A stretch of 64,000 nt of DNA from Erysipelotrichaceae bacterium (GCA_031272515.1 JAISTR010000042.1:89242-153241), one strand, 5' to 3'; positions 34,244 through 42,810 are shown, numbered from the stretch's first letter. A program made the numbers and translations. The notes: a model not told the origin generated them from the sequence alone.

Positions 34244-34260
34244 CCTGCGGTTTTGTTTTG
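34227..34260 (+). terminator. Intrinsic terminator overlapping the AI-2E stop codon
   Basis: AACCGCAG/CTGCGGTT with a ten-base loop that includes the stop codon, followed by a T-rich tract (TTGTTTTG). Confidence 0.7.
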
Positions 34261-34293
34261 TTTGGGCAGTTTGTAATTGAAAGGACAAAAACC

Positions 34294-35514
34294 ATGACAA
34301 AAAATGAACCCTTTGAAATTCTAAAGCAGATCAACTACATCCGGGCTTCCGGTTCAGCCAAAGAGAAAGAAGCCGCAATCCATCTTCAGGGCCTTTTAAA
34401 AAACTGGGGCTTGAATGCCTGGCTGGAGGAGTTTGAGGTACCGCTTTATAAGGTGGAGGAAGCTTTTATCAGCGCCAAGGGCAAAACCTATGCGGCTTCG
34501 CCGCTAAGAAACAGTCCGGCTATTGATATTGAGGCACCATTTTACTATGTAGACCAACTGCGCGAAGCGGACTTTGCGACATGCCAGGGCGGGGTCGTCC
34601 TGACGCAATCAGTCAAGGCTTCACACGATAAGCTCAAGGATTCGGGGATTAAGGGCATCTTACTGGCGGAAGGCCGGGCGATTGACCCGCCGTCCTACCG
34701 CCATCCCCAAGGCAACGGTTTTGATTTTGAAGCCTATCTCTCCAATGTTCCGACCCTGCGCATCCATATCCAGGATGCCTTACAGCTTTTGAAAGAGGAA
34801 GTCAAAACCGTGCATTTCAAATTGCAGGCAATAACTTATAAAGGCACTTCCCAAAATGTGGTGGCAGATGTGCCGGGTGCGGTAGCGGAGACCTTGTTGG
34901 TGGGAGGGCACTATGACAGTGTCCCGGAAGGTCCGGGAATCCGCGACAATGGCGGTGGCAGCGCAATCGTCGCCTCTATGGCCTATTATTTCAGCAAGCA
35001 TCCCTTAACCCGCAGCCTGCGCTTTATCTTTTTTGGGGCGGAGGAAATCGGCTTGTATGGCAGCCGGGATTACATCAAGCGCCATCGGGATGAACTATCG
35101 AAGTATCCAATGCTGATGAATATCGATGTGGCTGGCTCTGCCATCGGCAGCAACCACATCATGGTGCAGGGCTATAATGACCTGGTACGGCAGATGTGCA
35201 AGTGTGTGGCAGAGCTCAACTATCCGGCCGAGGTCAATGCCAGGATGGTGGGCAGCGACTCGACACCCTTTGGGGTGGCCGGGGTGCCGTCCTTCATGAT
35301 TGCCAGAGGGTCGCATCCGGGTCTGTCCTTCAACCATACCAAGGATGACCGCATTGAGTTTGTGGACCCAAAACAGCTGGATGCGATGGCAGAATTTTGC
35401 ATCGAATCATTGAAACTGATTGACAGCCGGCATAAGCTGGCCTTTCGAAGGGGACTTACCCCCAAGCTGACAAAGGAATATGAGAAGAGGATGAAGCTGC
35501 TGTATGGGGAATAG
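34294..35514 (+). CDS. M28 family zinc aminopeptidase
   Basis: The 406-residue protein has no signal peptide. The M28 metal and catalytic residues are visible: GGHYDSVPEGPGIRDNGGGS (His and Asp ligands), FFGAEEIGLYGS (catalytic Glu and Glu ligand), MNIDVAGS (Asp ligand) and SFNHTKDDRIEFVD (His ligand). A protease-associated-like insert probably occupies the region about 85-165. Such enzymes remove N-terminal residues from peptides. The ATG was chosen because GAAAGGAC precedes it. An upstream in-frame start at 34258 would overlap the preceding terminator. Confidence 0.92.
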   Translation: MTKNEPFEILKQINYIRASGSAKEKEAAIHLQGLLKNWGLNAWLEEFEVPLYKVEEAFISAKGKTYAASPLRNSPAIDIEAPFYYVDQLREADFATCQGGVVLTQSVKASHDKLKDSGIKGILLAEGRAIDPPSYRHPQGNGFDFEAYLSNVPTLRIHIQDALQLLKEEVKTVHFKLQAITYKGTSQNVVADVPGAVAETLLVGGHYDSVPEGPGIRDNGGGSAIVASMAYYFSKHPLTRSLRFIFFGAEEIGLYGSRDYIKRHRDELSKYPMLMNIDVAGSAIGSNHIMVQGYNDLVRQMCKCVAELNYPAEVNARMVGSDSTPFGVAGVPSFMIARGSHPGLSFNHTKDDRIEFVDPKQLDAMAEFCIESLKLIDSRHKLAFRRGLTPKLTKEYEKRMKLLYGE

Positions 35515-35553
35515 GGATAGGTTTTGGGGAATTTGTTTTTGACTGTATCCGCA

Positions 35554-35582
35554 TTGACAAACCTCCCGTTTCCCCGTATATT
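35554..35582 (+). promoter_or_regulatory. Consensus promoter of thrS
   Basis: A perfect TTGACA (35554-35559) lies 17 bases before TATATT (35577-35582). This is the closest match to the sigma-A consensus in the window. Transcription would start near 35589. Confidence 0.75.
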
Positions 35583-35588
35583 TATTAG

Positions 35589-35801
35589 GAAGGATCTGCC
35601 GGACATGTCCGGATTCGCTTCAATCAGAGAGAAGGGTGCTTTGGTGAAAACCCTTTGCGAAGCACTGGCGGATACCGCCGGCAGCCTGATACCAGGAAAT
35701 GGGTATCCGTTCTCCGCGTTAAGGAATCAAGTCGCATGCCCATTGTGGCATGACTGAAGGTGGTACCGCGCACTGTCGTCCTTGTCAGGCGCGTTTTTTA
35801 T
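35589..35801 (+). promoter_or_regulatory. T-box riboswitch (threonine) with terminator
   Basis: The leader contains the invariant T-box sequence AAGGTGGTACCGCG at 35757-35770, a stem I region with AGAGAG and GGTGAAAACC (35627-35652), and a terminator stem CGCGC...GCGCG ending in six T residues (35794-35799). Uncharged threonine tRNA would pair with the T-box and prevent termination. A specifier ACC codon fits at 35674-35676 or 35691-35693. Both are threonine codons, matching the downstream gene. The fold was not computed. Confidence 0.9.
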
Positions 35802-35814
35802 TGGAGGAAAAGGT

Positions 35815-37548
35815 ATGATCAACATCAAGGAAAACCTCGCATTGAATACGCTGAACCACTCCTGTGCCCACCTGTTGGCACAGGCAATCAAGCATCTCTA
35901 TCCGCAGGCGAAGTTCTGGGTCGGACCGGTCATCAGTGACGGGTTCTACTATGACATGGATTTGGGGGATGCGGTCATCCGGGAAGAGGATTTAGGGGCA
36001 ATCGAGAAGGAAATGAAGAAGCTTGCCAAGGATGGCAAGCGGATTGTCCGCGAAGAATTGTCGAGAGAGCAGGCATTAGAGCTGTTTGCGGATGACCCTT
36101 ACAAGATTGACTTAATCGAAAACATGGAAGAAGGGGAGGTCATCTCCACCTACCGCCAGGGCGACTTTGTCGACCTGTGCCGGGGACCGCACGTGGAATC
36201 GGTCAAAGTACTGAAGTTCTTCAAGCTGCTGAAGGTTTCCGGTGCTTATTTCAAGGGTGATTCCAAAAACAAGATGCTGCAGAGGGTCTATGGGATTTGC
36301 TTTGAAAATGAGGCAGAGCTCAAGGATTACCTGAACTTTCTGGAGGAAGCCAAAAAGCGCGACCACAAGAAGCTGGGCAGGGAGCTCGATCTGTTTATGA
36401 TGAGTGAATATGCGCCAGGCATGCCTTTCTTTTTACCCAATGGCATGATTTTGCGAAATGTCCTGGAAAACTTCTGGTACAGCGAGCACGCCAAGGAAGG
36501 CTATCAGTTCATCAAATCCCCGATTATGATGAGCCGGGCGCTCTGGGAGATCTCCGGGCACTGGGAAAACTACAAGGCCAACATGTACACCTCGGCGGTG
36601 GATGAGCAGGAATATGCCATCAAGCCGATGAACTGCCCCGGCTCCCTGCTGGTATTTAAAAACGGCTTTTATTCCTATAAAGACCTGCCGATTCGCATGG
36701 GCGAACTCGGTCAGGTCCACCGTCATGAAGCCAGCGGCGCCCTTAATGGGCTGTTCCGGGTGCGTTCCTTCACCCAGGATGATGCCCACATCTACATGCG
36801 CGAAGATCAGATAGAAGGGGAGGTCATCCGCTTGATCGCCTTCATCGAGCGCATGTATGCGGTCTTTGGCATGGAGTACCGGATTGAACTGTCCACCCGA
36901 CCTGAGGAAAAATACATCGGTTCCATCGAGGTTTGGGACAAGGCGGAAGCGGCACTCGCCAAGGCTTGCGAAGCGGCAGGCAAAGACTACAAGGTCAATC
37001 CCGGGGATGGGGCCTTCTATGGCCCCAAGCTGGATTTTCATATCAGTGACTCCCTGGGCAGGGAGTGGCAGTGTGCCACCATCCAGTTGGATATGAACCT
37101 GCCGGAGCGCTTTGATATCACCTATGTGGATGCGGACCAAAGCAAGAAGCGGGCGGTGATGCTGCACCGGGTTATCTATGGCTCCATAGAGCGCTTTATC
37201 GGCATCTTGATTGAGCACTACGGCGGGGCATTCCCCTTATGGCTGGCTCCGGTGCAGGTACAGATCATCCCGGTATTGCCCGAGGTCCACAGCTCTTACG
37301 CGCAGGCGGTCAAAGAGCGCCTGGAACAGGCGGGAATCCGGGTGGTGATGGATGAGCGCAACGAGAAGCTTGGCTACCGTCTGCGGGAAGCCCAAATGAA
37401 AAAAATCCCCTATTCCATTGTGTTGGGAGACAAGGAGCAGGAGGCAGAATCAGTGAATATTCGCCCTTATAATTCCCAGGATCAGGAAGTTTTACCGCTA
37501 GCTGACTTCTTGAAAAAACTTGAAAGCGATATCATTGAACATAAATAG
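35815..37548 (+). CDS. thrS: Threonyl-tRNA synthetase lacking the TGS domain
   Basis: The 577-residue protein starts at the ATG after GGAGGAAAAGGT. The usual N-terminal TGS domain (about 60 residues) is missing: the sequence begins close to the editing domain (LNHSCAHLLAQAIKHLYP, then CRGPHV). The class II core has the zinc-site pattern NCPGSLL, motif 2 in LGQVHRHEASGALNGLFRVRSFTQDDAH and motif 3 near HRVIYGSIERFIGILIEHYGG. An HGTP anticodon-binding domain ends the protein. It charges threonine to its tRNA and clears mischarged serine. It is controlled by the T-box upstream and closed by a terminator that overlaps its stop. Confidence 0.96.
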   Translation: MINIKENLALNTLNHSCAHLLAQAIKHLYPQAKFWVGPVISDGFYYDMDLGDAVIREEDLGAIEKEMKKLAKDGKRIVREELSREQALELFADDPYKIDLIENMEEGEVISTYRQGDFVDLCRGPHVESVKVLKFFKLLKVSGAYFKGDSKNKMLQRVYGICFENEAELKDYLNFLEEAKKRDHKKLGRELDLFMMSEYAPGMPFFLPNGMILRNVLENFWYSEHAKEGYQFIKSPIMMSRALWEISGHWENYKANMYTSAVDEQEYAIKPMNCPGSLLVFKNGFYSYKDLPIRMGELGQVHRHEASGALNGLFRVRSFTQDDAHIYMREDQIEGEVIRLIAFIERMYAVFGMEYRIELSTRPEEKYIGSIEVWDKAEAALAKACEAAGKDYKVNPGDGAFYGPKLDFHISDSLGREWQCATIQLDMNLPERFDITYVDADQSKKRAVMLHRVIYGSIERFIGILIEHYGGAFPLWLAPVQVQIIPVLPEVHSSYAQAVKERLEQAGIRVVMDERNEKLGYRLREAQMKKIPYSIVLGDKEQEAESVNIRPYNSQDQEVLPLADFLKKLESDIIEHK

Positions 37549-37573
37549 CACTTCACCATTGAAGTGCTATTTT
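37543..37573 (+). terminator. Intrinsic terminator overlapping the thrS stop
   Basis: A perfect 13-bp stem (AAATAGCACTTCA and its complement) with a CCAT loop and a short T tract. The thrS stop codon lies inside the left arm. Confidence 0.8.
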
Positions 37574-37614
37574 CTATGTGATATTATTAACAAGGTTAGA
37601 TGATGGAGGTGCTT

Positions 37615-38565
37615 ATGAAGAAGTTATTAATCTTGCTTACCGTGATGCTGTTGGTGAGCGGCTGTTCTGTAAAACAGGGCGGATCTTCCGGCAGCAGTGA
37701 TCCAGAACCCAAAGGCCCAGCCTTGCAGATACTGGCCCCCAAAGGGGCACCGGCTTTGAGCTTATTGGCATATGAAAATGCATACGGACCGGACTCGCTG
37801 ACCCTGGTGGATGGCTCCGATTTACTGCAGGCGGCCTTCGCCAACCCGAGTCCGGAATATGATGTGATTATCGCACCGCTCAACCTGGGTGCGAAACTGA
37901 TGAGCAGCGGCAATACCGAATACAGGCTGGCCGGGGTTGTGACCTGGGGAAACCTGTATCTGGTGGTCAACGATGCTTTGGCGGATGATACCAGCCTGCC
38001 GGTTGCCCTCTTTGGGGAGGGTGCAGTACCGGAGAAGGTACTGGTCACCGCTTTGGATGCCGATTCCGTCTTTGGCGACCGTGACATCCTCTATCTGCCC
38101 TCCGTTGCCGAAGTGCAGGGGCAATTATTGGCGGAGAAATCAGCCATCGGACTGGTGGCAGAACCGGCTTTGAGCGCCCTGTTGATCAAAGCGGCCCAAA
38201 GCAACATGAGCTTTTCGATTCTGGCGGATTTGCAGGTGGAGTGGAAAAACGCGACCGGCAGCAGCAACTATCCGCAGGCCGGGGTCTTTGTACTCCCCAA
38301 GAGTGTAAGCGATAAGGCCGATGCCTACAGCGCCTTTATCGATGCGCTGACTGCCATGAATGTCTATGCTGAAAACCCCGAAGGGGTAGAGGCCTTGTTG
38401 GCAGGCAAGGAAGACCTGTTTGGAACCCCGGCAGCCGCAGTTATTGTCAGTGCCTGGCCGAAGATGAACATCGCCTACAAGCCGGCTTCTGAATGTGTGA
38501 GTGAAATGAACGCCTTTTTACAGCTGTTTAATATAAATGATGTCGCAGAGTATATAATAAAGTAG
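37615..38565 (+). CDS. ABC transporter substrate-binding lipoprotein (NMT1/SsuA-like)
   Basis: The 316-residue lipoprotein has the lipobox LLVSGC, followed by a Ser/Gly linker. The mature part resembles the NMT1/THI5/SsuA-type periplasmic binding fold: ALQILAPKGAPALSLLAYEN, SPEYDVIIAPLNLGAKLMSSGNTEYRLAGVVTWGN and a C-terminal segment of mixed helices. Such proteins bind thiamine precursors, sulfonates, taurine or similar small molecules. The ligand is not evident. GGAGGT precedes the ATG at 37615. The permease gene follows after nine bases. No ATPase gene is adjacent. Confidence 0.78.
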   Translation: MKKLLILLTVMLLVSGCSVKQGGSSGSSDPEPKGPALQILAPKGAPALSLLAYENAYGPDSLTLVDGSDLLQAAFANPSPEYDVIIAPLNLGAKLMSSGNTEYRLAGVVTWGNLYLVVNDALADDTSLPVALFGEGAVPEKVLVTALDADSVFGDRDILYLPSVAEVQGQLLAEKSAIGLVAEPALSALLIKAAQSNMSFSILADLQVEWKNATGSSNYPQAGVFVLPKSVSDKADAYSAFIDALTAMNVYAENPEGVEALLAGKEDLFGTPAAAVIVSAWPKMNIAYKPASECVSEMNAFLQLFNINDVAEYIIK

Positions 38566-38574
38566 AGGGCATTT

Positions 38575-39309
38575 GTGAAGAAGCGCGGTTTTCTAACAGG
38601 TGTACTGCTGGTTTTGGGCTGGCAGTTGGCAGCGATGCTGATTCATCGCGAGGTGGTGGTACCGCCGCCTTTGGCGGTAATCGCCAAGATGTGGGCGGAT
38701 GTGCAATCGCCGCTGTTCTATCAAAGCGTCGCCATTACCCTGAGTCGCTGTCTGTTGGGACTGTTTCTGGCAATGAGCCTGGGCATTGCCCTGGGGCTTG
38801 TAGCCGGGTATTGTCCAAAGGCTGAGCAGTATCTCAGCCCTGTCCTCAGCATCCTCAAAGCCGTTCCCAACATCTCGGTGATTATCATCCTTTTGATTTG
38901 GGTGGGGGCTGAGAAGAGCGTACTTGCGATTTCCTTTTTTGTGATTTTTCCGGTGTTCTACACCAATGTTTTAACCGGGGTACATGCCATCAGCCCTCTG
39001 CACAGGGCGGTGCTGGCAGTGATGCCCACGAGTAAAAGCTATCAGCTGTTTGCGATTACGCTGCCCTTATGTGCCCCGCAGATCTATGCCGGTCTACTGC
39101 TTACCAGCGGGCTGGGACTCAAGGTCAGTATCATGGCGGAGATCTTGGGACAGGTGAGAGCCGGCATGGGCAAGCAGATGTACTTCGCCAAGGTCGACTT
39201 TGACATGGTATCCATCTTTGCCTGGACGATTTGGATTATTATATTGGTCAGTTTAATGACAGCGTTATTGAAACGCACCAGAAAGTGGTTCTTTACTACC
39301 AGCAGGTAG
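38575..39309 (+). CDS. ABC transporter permease (SsuC/ThiX-like)
   Basis: The 244-residue protein starts at GTG and has about six membrane helices. The binding-protein-dependent permease signature (EAA loop) is in the segment HRAVLAVMPTSKSYQLFAITLP...IYAGLLLTSGLGLK. It matches the SsuC/TauC-type permeases that pair with NMT1-like binding proteins. The required ATP-binding subunit is not encoded beside it, so the pair must share an ATPase from elsewhere. The hydC-like gene starts 30 bases later with no terminator between, suggesting these two genes head the hydrogenase operon. Confidence 0.85.
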   Translation: MKKRGFLTGVLLVLGWQLAAMLIHREVVVPPPLAVIAKMWADVQSPLFYQSVAITLSRCLLGLFLAMSLGIALGLVAGYCPKAEQYLSPVLSILKAVPNISVIIILLIWVGAEKSVLAISFFVIFPVFYTNVLTGVHAISPLHRAVLAVMPTSKSYQLFAITLPLCAPQIYAGLLLTSGLGLKVSIMAEILGQVRAGMGKQMYFAKVDFDMVSIFAWTIWIIILVSLMTALLKRTRKWFFTTSR

Positions 39310-39339
39310 TGAGAAATAAATGAAGTGGAGGAATATATT

Positions 39340-39834
39340 ATGGAAGGATTAAATGCCGCCAGCAAGAAAAAAATTGCGATGGCGGTGGCAGCACACAAAG
39401 ATGAAAAGGGACCCGTCAAGCTGATGCTGCATGACATTCAGCATGAACTGGGCTACATTCCCTTTGAAGCGATGGAAGCCATCAGTGAAGCGACCGGGGT
39501 TTCGGTTGCGGAGGTGTATGGGGTAGTGACCTTCTACACCCAGTTTACCACCCAGCCCAAAGGCAAGCACATCATCAACATCTGCATGGGTACCGCCTGT
39601 TATGTCAATGGCAGCCAGATGCTGTTGGACCGGATTTTGGAGCTTACCAAGGCACCGGTCAACGGCACCAGTGAGGACGGCCTGTTCTCTTTGGATGCGA
39701 CCCGCTGTCTGGGCGCCTGCGGTCTGGCCCCGGTGGCGATTGTGGATGGCAAGGTGTATGGCCAGGCCTACACTTCCAAAGCGGTGGAAAACTTCGTACT
39801 GGAAACGCTGAAAGCGTCACGGATGAAAAACTGA
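39340..39834 (+). CDS. hydC: NADH-dependent [FeFe] hydrogenase, HydC (NuoE-like) subunit
   Basis: The 164-residue protein has a thioredoxin-like [2Fe-2S] fold related to NuoE. A helical N-terminal part (LMLHDIQHELGYIPFEAMEAI...VYGVVTFYTQF) precedes the ligands CMGTACYV and CLGACG (the CxxxxC and CxxxC pairs). In trimeric HydABC enzymes HydC docks to HydB and participates in electron transfer from NADH. The ATG was chosen for GGAGG about eight bases upstream. Its TGA overlaps the next start (TGATG), so translation is coupled to the DRTGG gene. Confidence 0.92.
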   Translation: MEGLNAASKKKIAMAVAAHKDEKGPVKLMLHDIQHELGYIPFEAMEAISEATGVSVAEVYGVVTFYTQFTTQPKGKHIINICMGTACYVNGSQMLLDRILELTKAPVNGTSEDGLFSLDATRCLGACGLAPVAIVDGKVYGQAYTSKAVENFVLETLKASRMKN

Positions 39835-40196
39835 TGACCCTGGAGCAGATTCTGCAAATCTTAAACGGCAAGGAGGTCTACCTGCCCAATGAAGAAGCAT
39901 TGGCGCAGGATTTTGCCTTTGTTTCGGCAACCGATTTGATGAGCGATGCCCTGGCCATGGTGAAAACGCAGGAGGACAGGACCATTCTGGTCACCGGACT
40001 GGTCAATGCCCAGGCCTTCCGCACCGCCCAGATGCTGGATATCACCAACATCATCTTCGTGCGCGACAAGCAGCCCTCCGAGCGCGACCTGGCGGTCGCC
40101 GAGGAGTTGGGCTGCAATGTCTTCTCTTCGCCTTTAAGCATGTATGAAGCCTGCGGACGCCTGTATGAAGCAGGTTTGAGGACGGCGACCCGATGA
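39834..40196 (+). CDS. DRTGG-domain protein 1
   Basis: The 120-residue soluble protein has the DRTGG-type fold pattern (FAFVSATDLMSDALAMV, RTILVTGLVNAQAFRTAQMLDITNIIFVRDKQPSE, VFSSPLSMYEACGRLYEAGL). DRTGG domains occur beside CBS domains and in phosphotransacetylase regulators and are thought to bind nucleotides or small ligands. Their role next to hydrogenases is not known. The start overlaps the hydC stop and the end overlaps the next gene by four bases, so it is a structural part of this operon. A second, diverged DRTGG protein is encoded at 41790. Confidence 0.75.
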   Translation: MTLEQILQILNGKEVYLPNEEALAQDFAFVSATDLMSDALAMVKTQEDRTILVTGLVNAQAFRTAQMLDITNIIFVRDKQPSERDLAVAEELGCNVFSSPLSMYEACGRLYEAGLRTATR

Positions 40197-40606
40197 GGGA
40201 GACCTACCAGGTCCAAAAAGAGGACTTTGCCAATGCCGGCAAGGTATCCTCCCATATCAAAACCACGCTCAAGCAACTGGGTGTGGAGCCGGCGCTGTTG
40301 CGCCGGATTGCGATTGCCGTCTATGAGGCGGAAATCAACATGGTGATTCACTCCGATGGCGGAGCGATTACGATGGAAATCGATGAGGGCAGCATCCGCT
40401 TTACCTTTGCGGATCAAGGCCCGGGGATTGCGGATATAGAAGCCGCGATGCAGCCCGGCTATTCTACCGCCAATGAAGCAGCCAGGGAATTTGGCTTTGG
40501 GGCCGGGATGGGCTTGCCCAACATCCAAAGAAACAGCGATAGCTTCGATATCCAAAGCTCTCCTGCCGGAACGATCTTGAACTTAAGCTATGAGGTGAAC
40601 CCATGA
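40193..40606 (+). CDS. GHKL ATPase related to anti-sigma factors (RsbW/SpoIIAB-like)
   Basis: The 137-residue single-domain HATPase_c protein has the N-box AVYEAEINMVIHS, G1 box ADQGPGIAD and G2 box FGFGAGMGLPNI. This is the layout of serine kinases such as RsbW and SpoIIAB, which phosphorylate an anti-sigma antagonist. No STAS partner or sigma factor is visible nearby. Overlaps with both neighbours (ATGA on each side) tie it to the hydrogenase operon, where it may act in a redox-linked signalling step. That role is inferred from context only. Confidence 0.82.
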   Translation: MRETYQVQKEDFANAGKVSSHIKTTLKQLGVEPALLRRIAIAVYEAEINMVIHSDGGAITMEIDEGSIRFTFADQGPGIADIEAAMQPGYSTANEAAREFGFGAGMGLPNIQRNSDSFDIQSSPAGTILNLSYEVNP

Positions 40607-41793
40607 GTACGGTAATCTCCTATACCCTGAAGCAGTGCACCCGCTGCAACAAGTGCCTCAAGCAGTGTCCGACTTCCGCTTTGACGGTGAAGGACGAACG
40701 GATTGTGATTGAGTCCAAGCGCTGCATCAACTGCGGAGCCTGCCTGGATGCCTGCGTCCATCAGGGCATGCAAGCCAAAGGCAGTACCCTGGCGGATTTG
40801 GAGAACTATGACTACACCGTCGCCCTGATTCCCACGGCGGTATTTGGGGATTGCGAGACTCCGGCAGAAGCTGCTACCCTGACGGCTGCGATTGGCAAGC
40901 TGGGCTTTGATGAGGTGGTGGAGCTGAGCAGCTACGACGGGGCCTTAATGAATGCCCTGGAGGAAGTTTTGGCCAGCGATACCGGCAGCGGACCATTGAT
41001 CTGGGGGTTTTGTCCGGTGGTGCACGCCTGGATCAAAGAAACCTATCCGGCCTTGTTGGACCGGGTGATTCCCTTTGTACCGGTCAGTGAACTGGCAGCT
41101 GCTGATGTGCGCAAGCGTTTAAAAGCGAAATATGAAAACATTGGCATCTTTCATTTATGCGAATGCGTCAGCAAGCTGGCGATGGCCAAATATCCCTATG
41201 GCGGCAAGCGCCAGTGGCAGGTTGACCACGCCCTGTCCTTGACCGATCTGTTCCCACAGATCTCCCGGCTTCAAAACAAGTGCGAAGCGAACTTGAGCTT
41301 ATGCCGCAAGGGGCTCACGCAGGCGGGAATGAACCTGTTTCTCTCCGAGTTTCCCCAGTACGACTGTACCGGTGCGGATGGCCTTGTAAAGGTACAGCGG
41401 GCGCTGGAGACGATGGAGTTCGGACAGCTCAAGAAAAGCCGTTTCGTCTATCTGAGCAACTGTCTGGGGGGATGTGTCGGCGGCAACCTTTTATGGGGTA
41501 ATCCCTTTGACAAGCAGGTTAAGATACGCGATTTGTGCCGGATGACCCATGGCCAGAGCGCACAAATAGAAGCCAGTGAGCTGTTTGAGGAACCGGTTTA
41601 TGAGAAGAGCCCGCCGGTCTCGATGGCCCAGCGGTTAAAGGAGGTTGCCGAAATCAACGCGCAGCTGGAACAGCTGCCGGGTTATGACTGCGGCGCCTGC
41701 GGCTATCCGACCTGCCGTTCTCTGGCGGAAGATATATTAAAAAACAAGAGCAGCCTGGACAAGTGCCGGCTGCGGCGAAGGAGGAGTGCATGA
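40603..41793 (+). CDS. [FeFe] hydrogenase-like iron-sulfur protein (possible sensor)
   Basis: The 396-residue protein has two N-terminal [4Fe-4S] motifs (CTRCNKCLKQCP, CINCGACLDAC). The middle domain matches the [FeFe] hydrogenase C-terminal domain in reduced form: GFCPVVHAWI, HLCECVSKLA and NCLGGCVGGN stand where HydA has TSCSPGW, MPCIAKKAE and CPGGCINGGGQ. The C-terminal PF04060-type cluster is YDCGACGYPTC...C. Cysteines that could hold an iron-sulfur cluster are kept, but the catalytic signatures are degenerate. It is more likely a redox or H2 sensor or electron carrier than an active hydrogenase. It is flanked by the GHKL and DRTGG genes. Confidence 0.8.
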   Translation: MSTVISYTLKQCTRCNKCLKQCPTSALTVKDERIVIESKRCINCGACLDACVHQGMQAKGSTLADLENYDYTVALIPTAVFGDCETPAEAATLTAAIGKLGFDEVVELSSYDGALMNALEEVLASDTGSGPLIWGFCPVVHAWIKETYPALLDRVIPFVPVSELAAADVRKRLKAKYENIGIFHLCECVSKLAMAKYPYGGKRQWQVDHALSLTDLFPQISRLQNKCEANLSLCRKGLTQAGMNLFLSEFPQYDCTGADGLVKVQRALETMEFGQLKKSRFVYLSNCLGGCVGGNLLWGNPFDKQVKIRDLCRMTHGQSAQIEASELFEEPVYEKSPPVSMAQRLKEVAEINAQLEQLPGYDCGACGYPTCRSLAEDILKNKSSLDKCRLRRRRSA

Positions 41794-42116
41794 GGTTATC
41801 GGAATTGATTGAAAAAAGCGGCTTTACCCTAAAAAACAACCTTTATGACAAAGAAGTCGAAGGGGTGTTTGCGGGCGATCTGCTAAGCTGGGTGATGGGA
41901 CACAGTCTGCCCGGGCAGGCCTGGATTTCCATCCAGGTTCACCTCAATGTGGTGGCGGTTGCGCTTTTGCGGGAGTTCTCCTGCCTGATTATCGCCCAGG
42001 ATGCAATCATCCCCAGCGAGATGATTGACAAGGCCAACGAAGAACAGCTGACGATTCTGGCCAGCCATCTGCCGGTCTTTGAAACGGCGAAGAAACTGGT
42101 GGAACTGGGGTTTTAG
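41790..42116 (+). CDS. DRTGG-domain protein 2
   Basis: The 108-residue protein starts at an ATG overlapping the previous stop, with AAGGAGG just before it. The sequence (GVFAGDLLSWVMGHSLPGQAWISIQVHLNVVAVALLREFSCLIIAQD) is typical of stand-alone DRTGG-domain proteins. It is too short for any second domain. It may bind a nucleotide or a small metabolite and pass a signal to the GHKL or PHP proteins encoded beside it. This is inferred from the gene order only. Confidence 0.75.
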   Translation: MRLSELIEKSGFTLKNNLYDKEVEGVFAGDLLSWVMGHSLPGQAWISIQVHLNVVAVALLREFSCLIIAQDAIIPSEMIDKANEEQLTILASHLPVFETAKKLVELGF

Positions 42117-42117
42117 G

Positions 42118-42810
42118 ATGTTCTATGATCTGCACATTCACTCGGCGCTCTCACCCTGCAGTAATGATGATATGACGCCCAACAACATCGTGCGCTACGC
42201 CAAGCTGTGCGGATTGGACCTGATCTGTGTGAGCGATCATAACAGCTTCGCCCAACAGCCAGCGGTGGCGGCGGTTGCCAGCGAACATGATTTGAAAATC
42301 CTGTTTGGGGCGGAGATTCAAAGCGTGGAGGAAGTGCACTGCCTGACCTATTTTCAAAGGGAAGCGGACTACCAGGCTTTCTACCAGGAAATCGAGCCGA
42401 CCCTGCTTAAAATCAAGAATGACCCCGAGTACTTTGGCCGCCAGCTCATCTATGATGCCAAGGATGAAGTCATAGATGAACTGGAGTGGCTCTTGAGCGG
42501 ATCCTGTCAGCTTTCGGTGGAAGCGCTCTGCACCCTGACCCATCAGCATCACGGAGCCTTCGTACTGGCCCACCCGCTGCGCGCCAACGGCATCATCACC
42601 CAGCTGGGCTTTGTCCCCAAAGACTTGAAGCTGGATGGGATGGAGTGCCGCAACCTCGACCAGCGCAAAGAAATCGAAGCAAGCCATCCCTGGCTTACCG
42701 ATACCCTGTGGCTGCGTAACTCCGATGCCCACTGCCTGATTCAAATCGGGGAAGAACCCCATGAAATCAGCGGAGCTGAATTGGAAAGGCTGTGGAAGAA
42801 TGCTTGCTGA
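42118..42810 (+). CDS. PHP-domain phosphoesterase
   Basis: The 230-residue protein begins with the PHP metal motif MFYDLHIHSALSPCS, followed by CVSDHNSF, GAEIQS, LAHPLRAN and RNSDAHCL. These supply the His and Asp ligands of a three-metal centre. PHP enzymes hydrolyse phosphate esters such as nucleotide or histidinol phosphates. Its placement between a DRTGG gene and a GHKL ATPase gene suggests it may act on a signalling nucleotide or on a phosphoprotein, but this is unproven. It starts one base after the previous stop (TAGG ATG). Confidence 0.85.
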   Translation: MFYDLHIHSALSPCSNDDMTPNNIVRYAKLCGLDLICVSDHNSFAQQPAVAAVASEHDLKILFGAEIQSVEEVHCLTYFQREADYQAFYQEIEPTLLKIKNDPEYFGRQLIYDAKDEVIDELEWLLSGSCQLSVEALCTLTHQHHGAFVLAHPLRANGIITQLGFVPKDLKLDGMECRNLDQRKEIEASHPWLTDTLWLRNSDAHCLIQIGEEPHEISGAELERLWKNAC

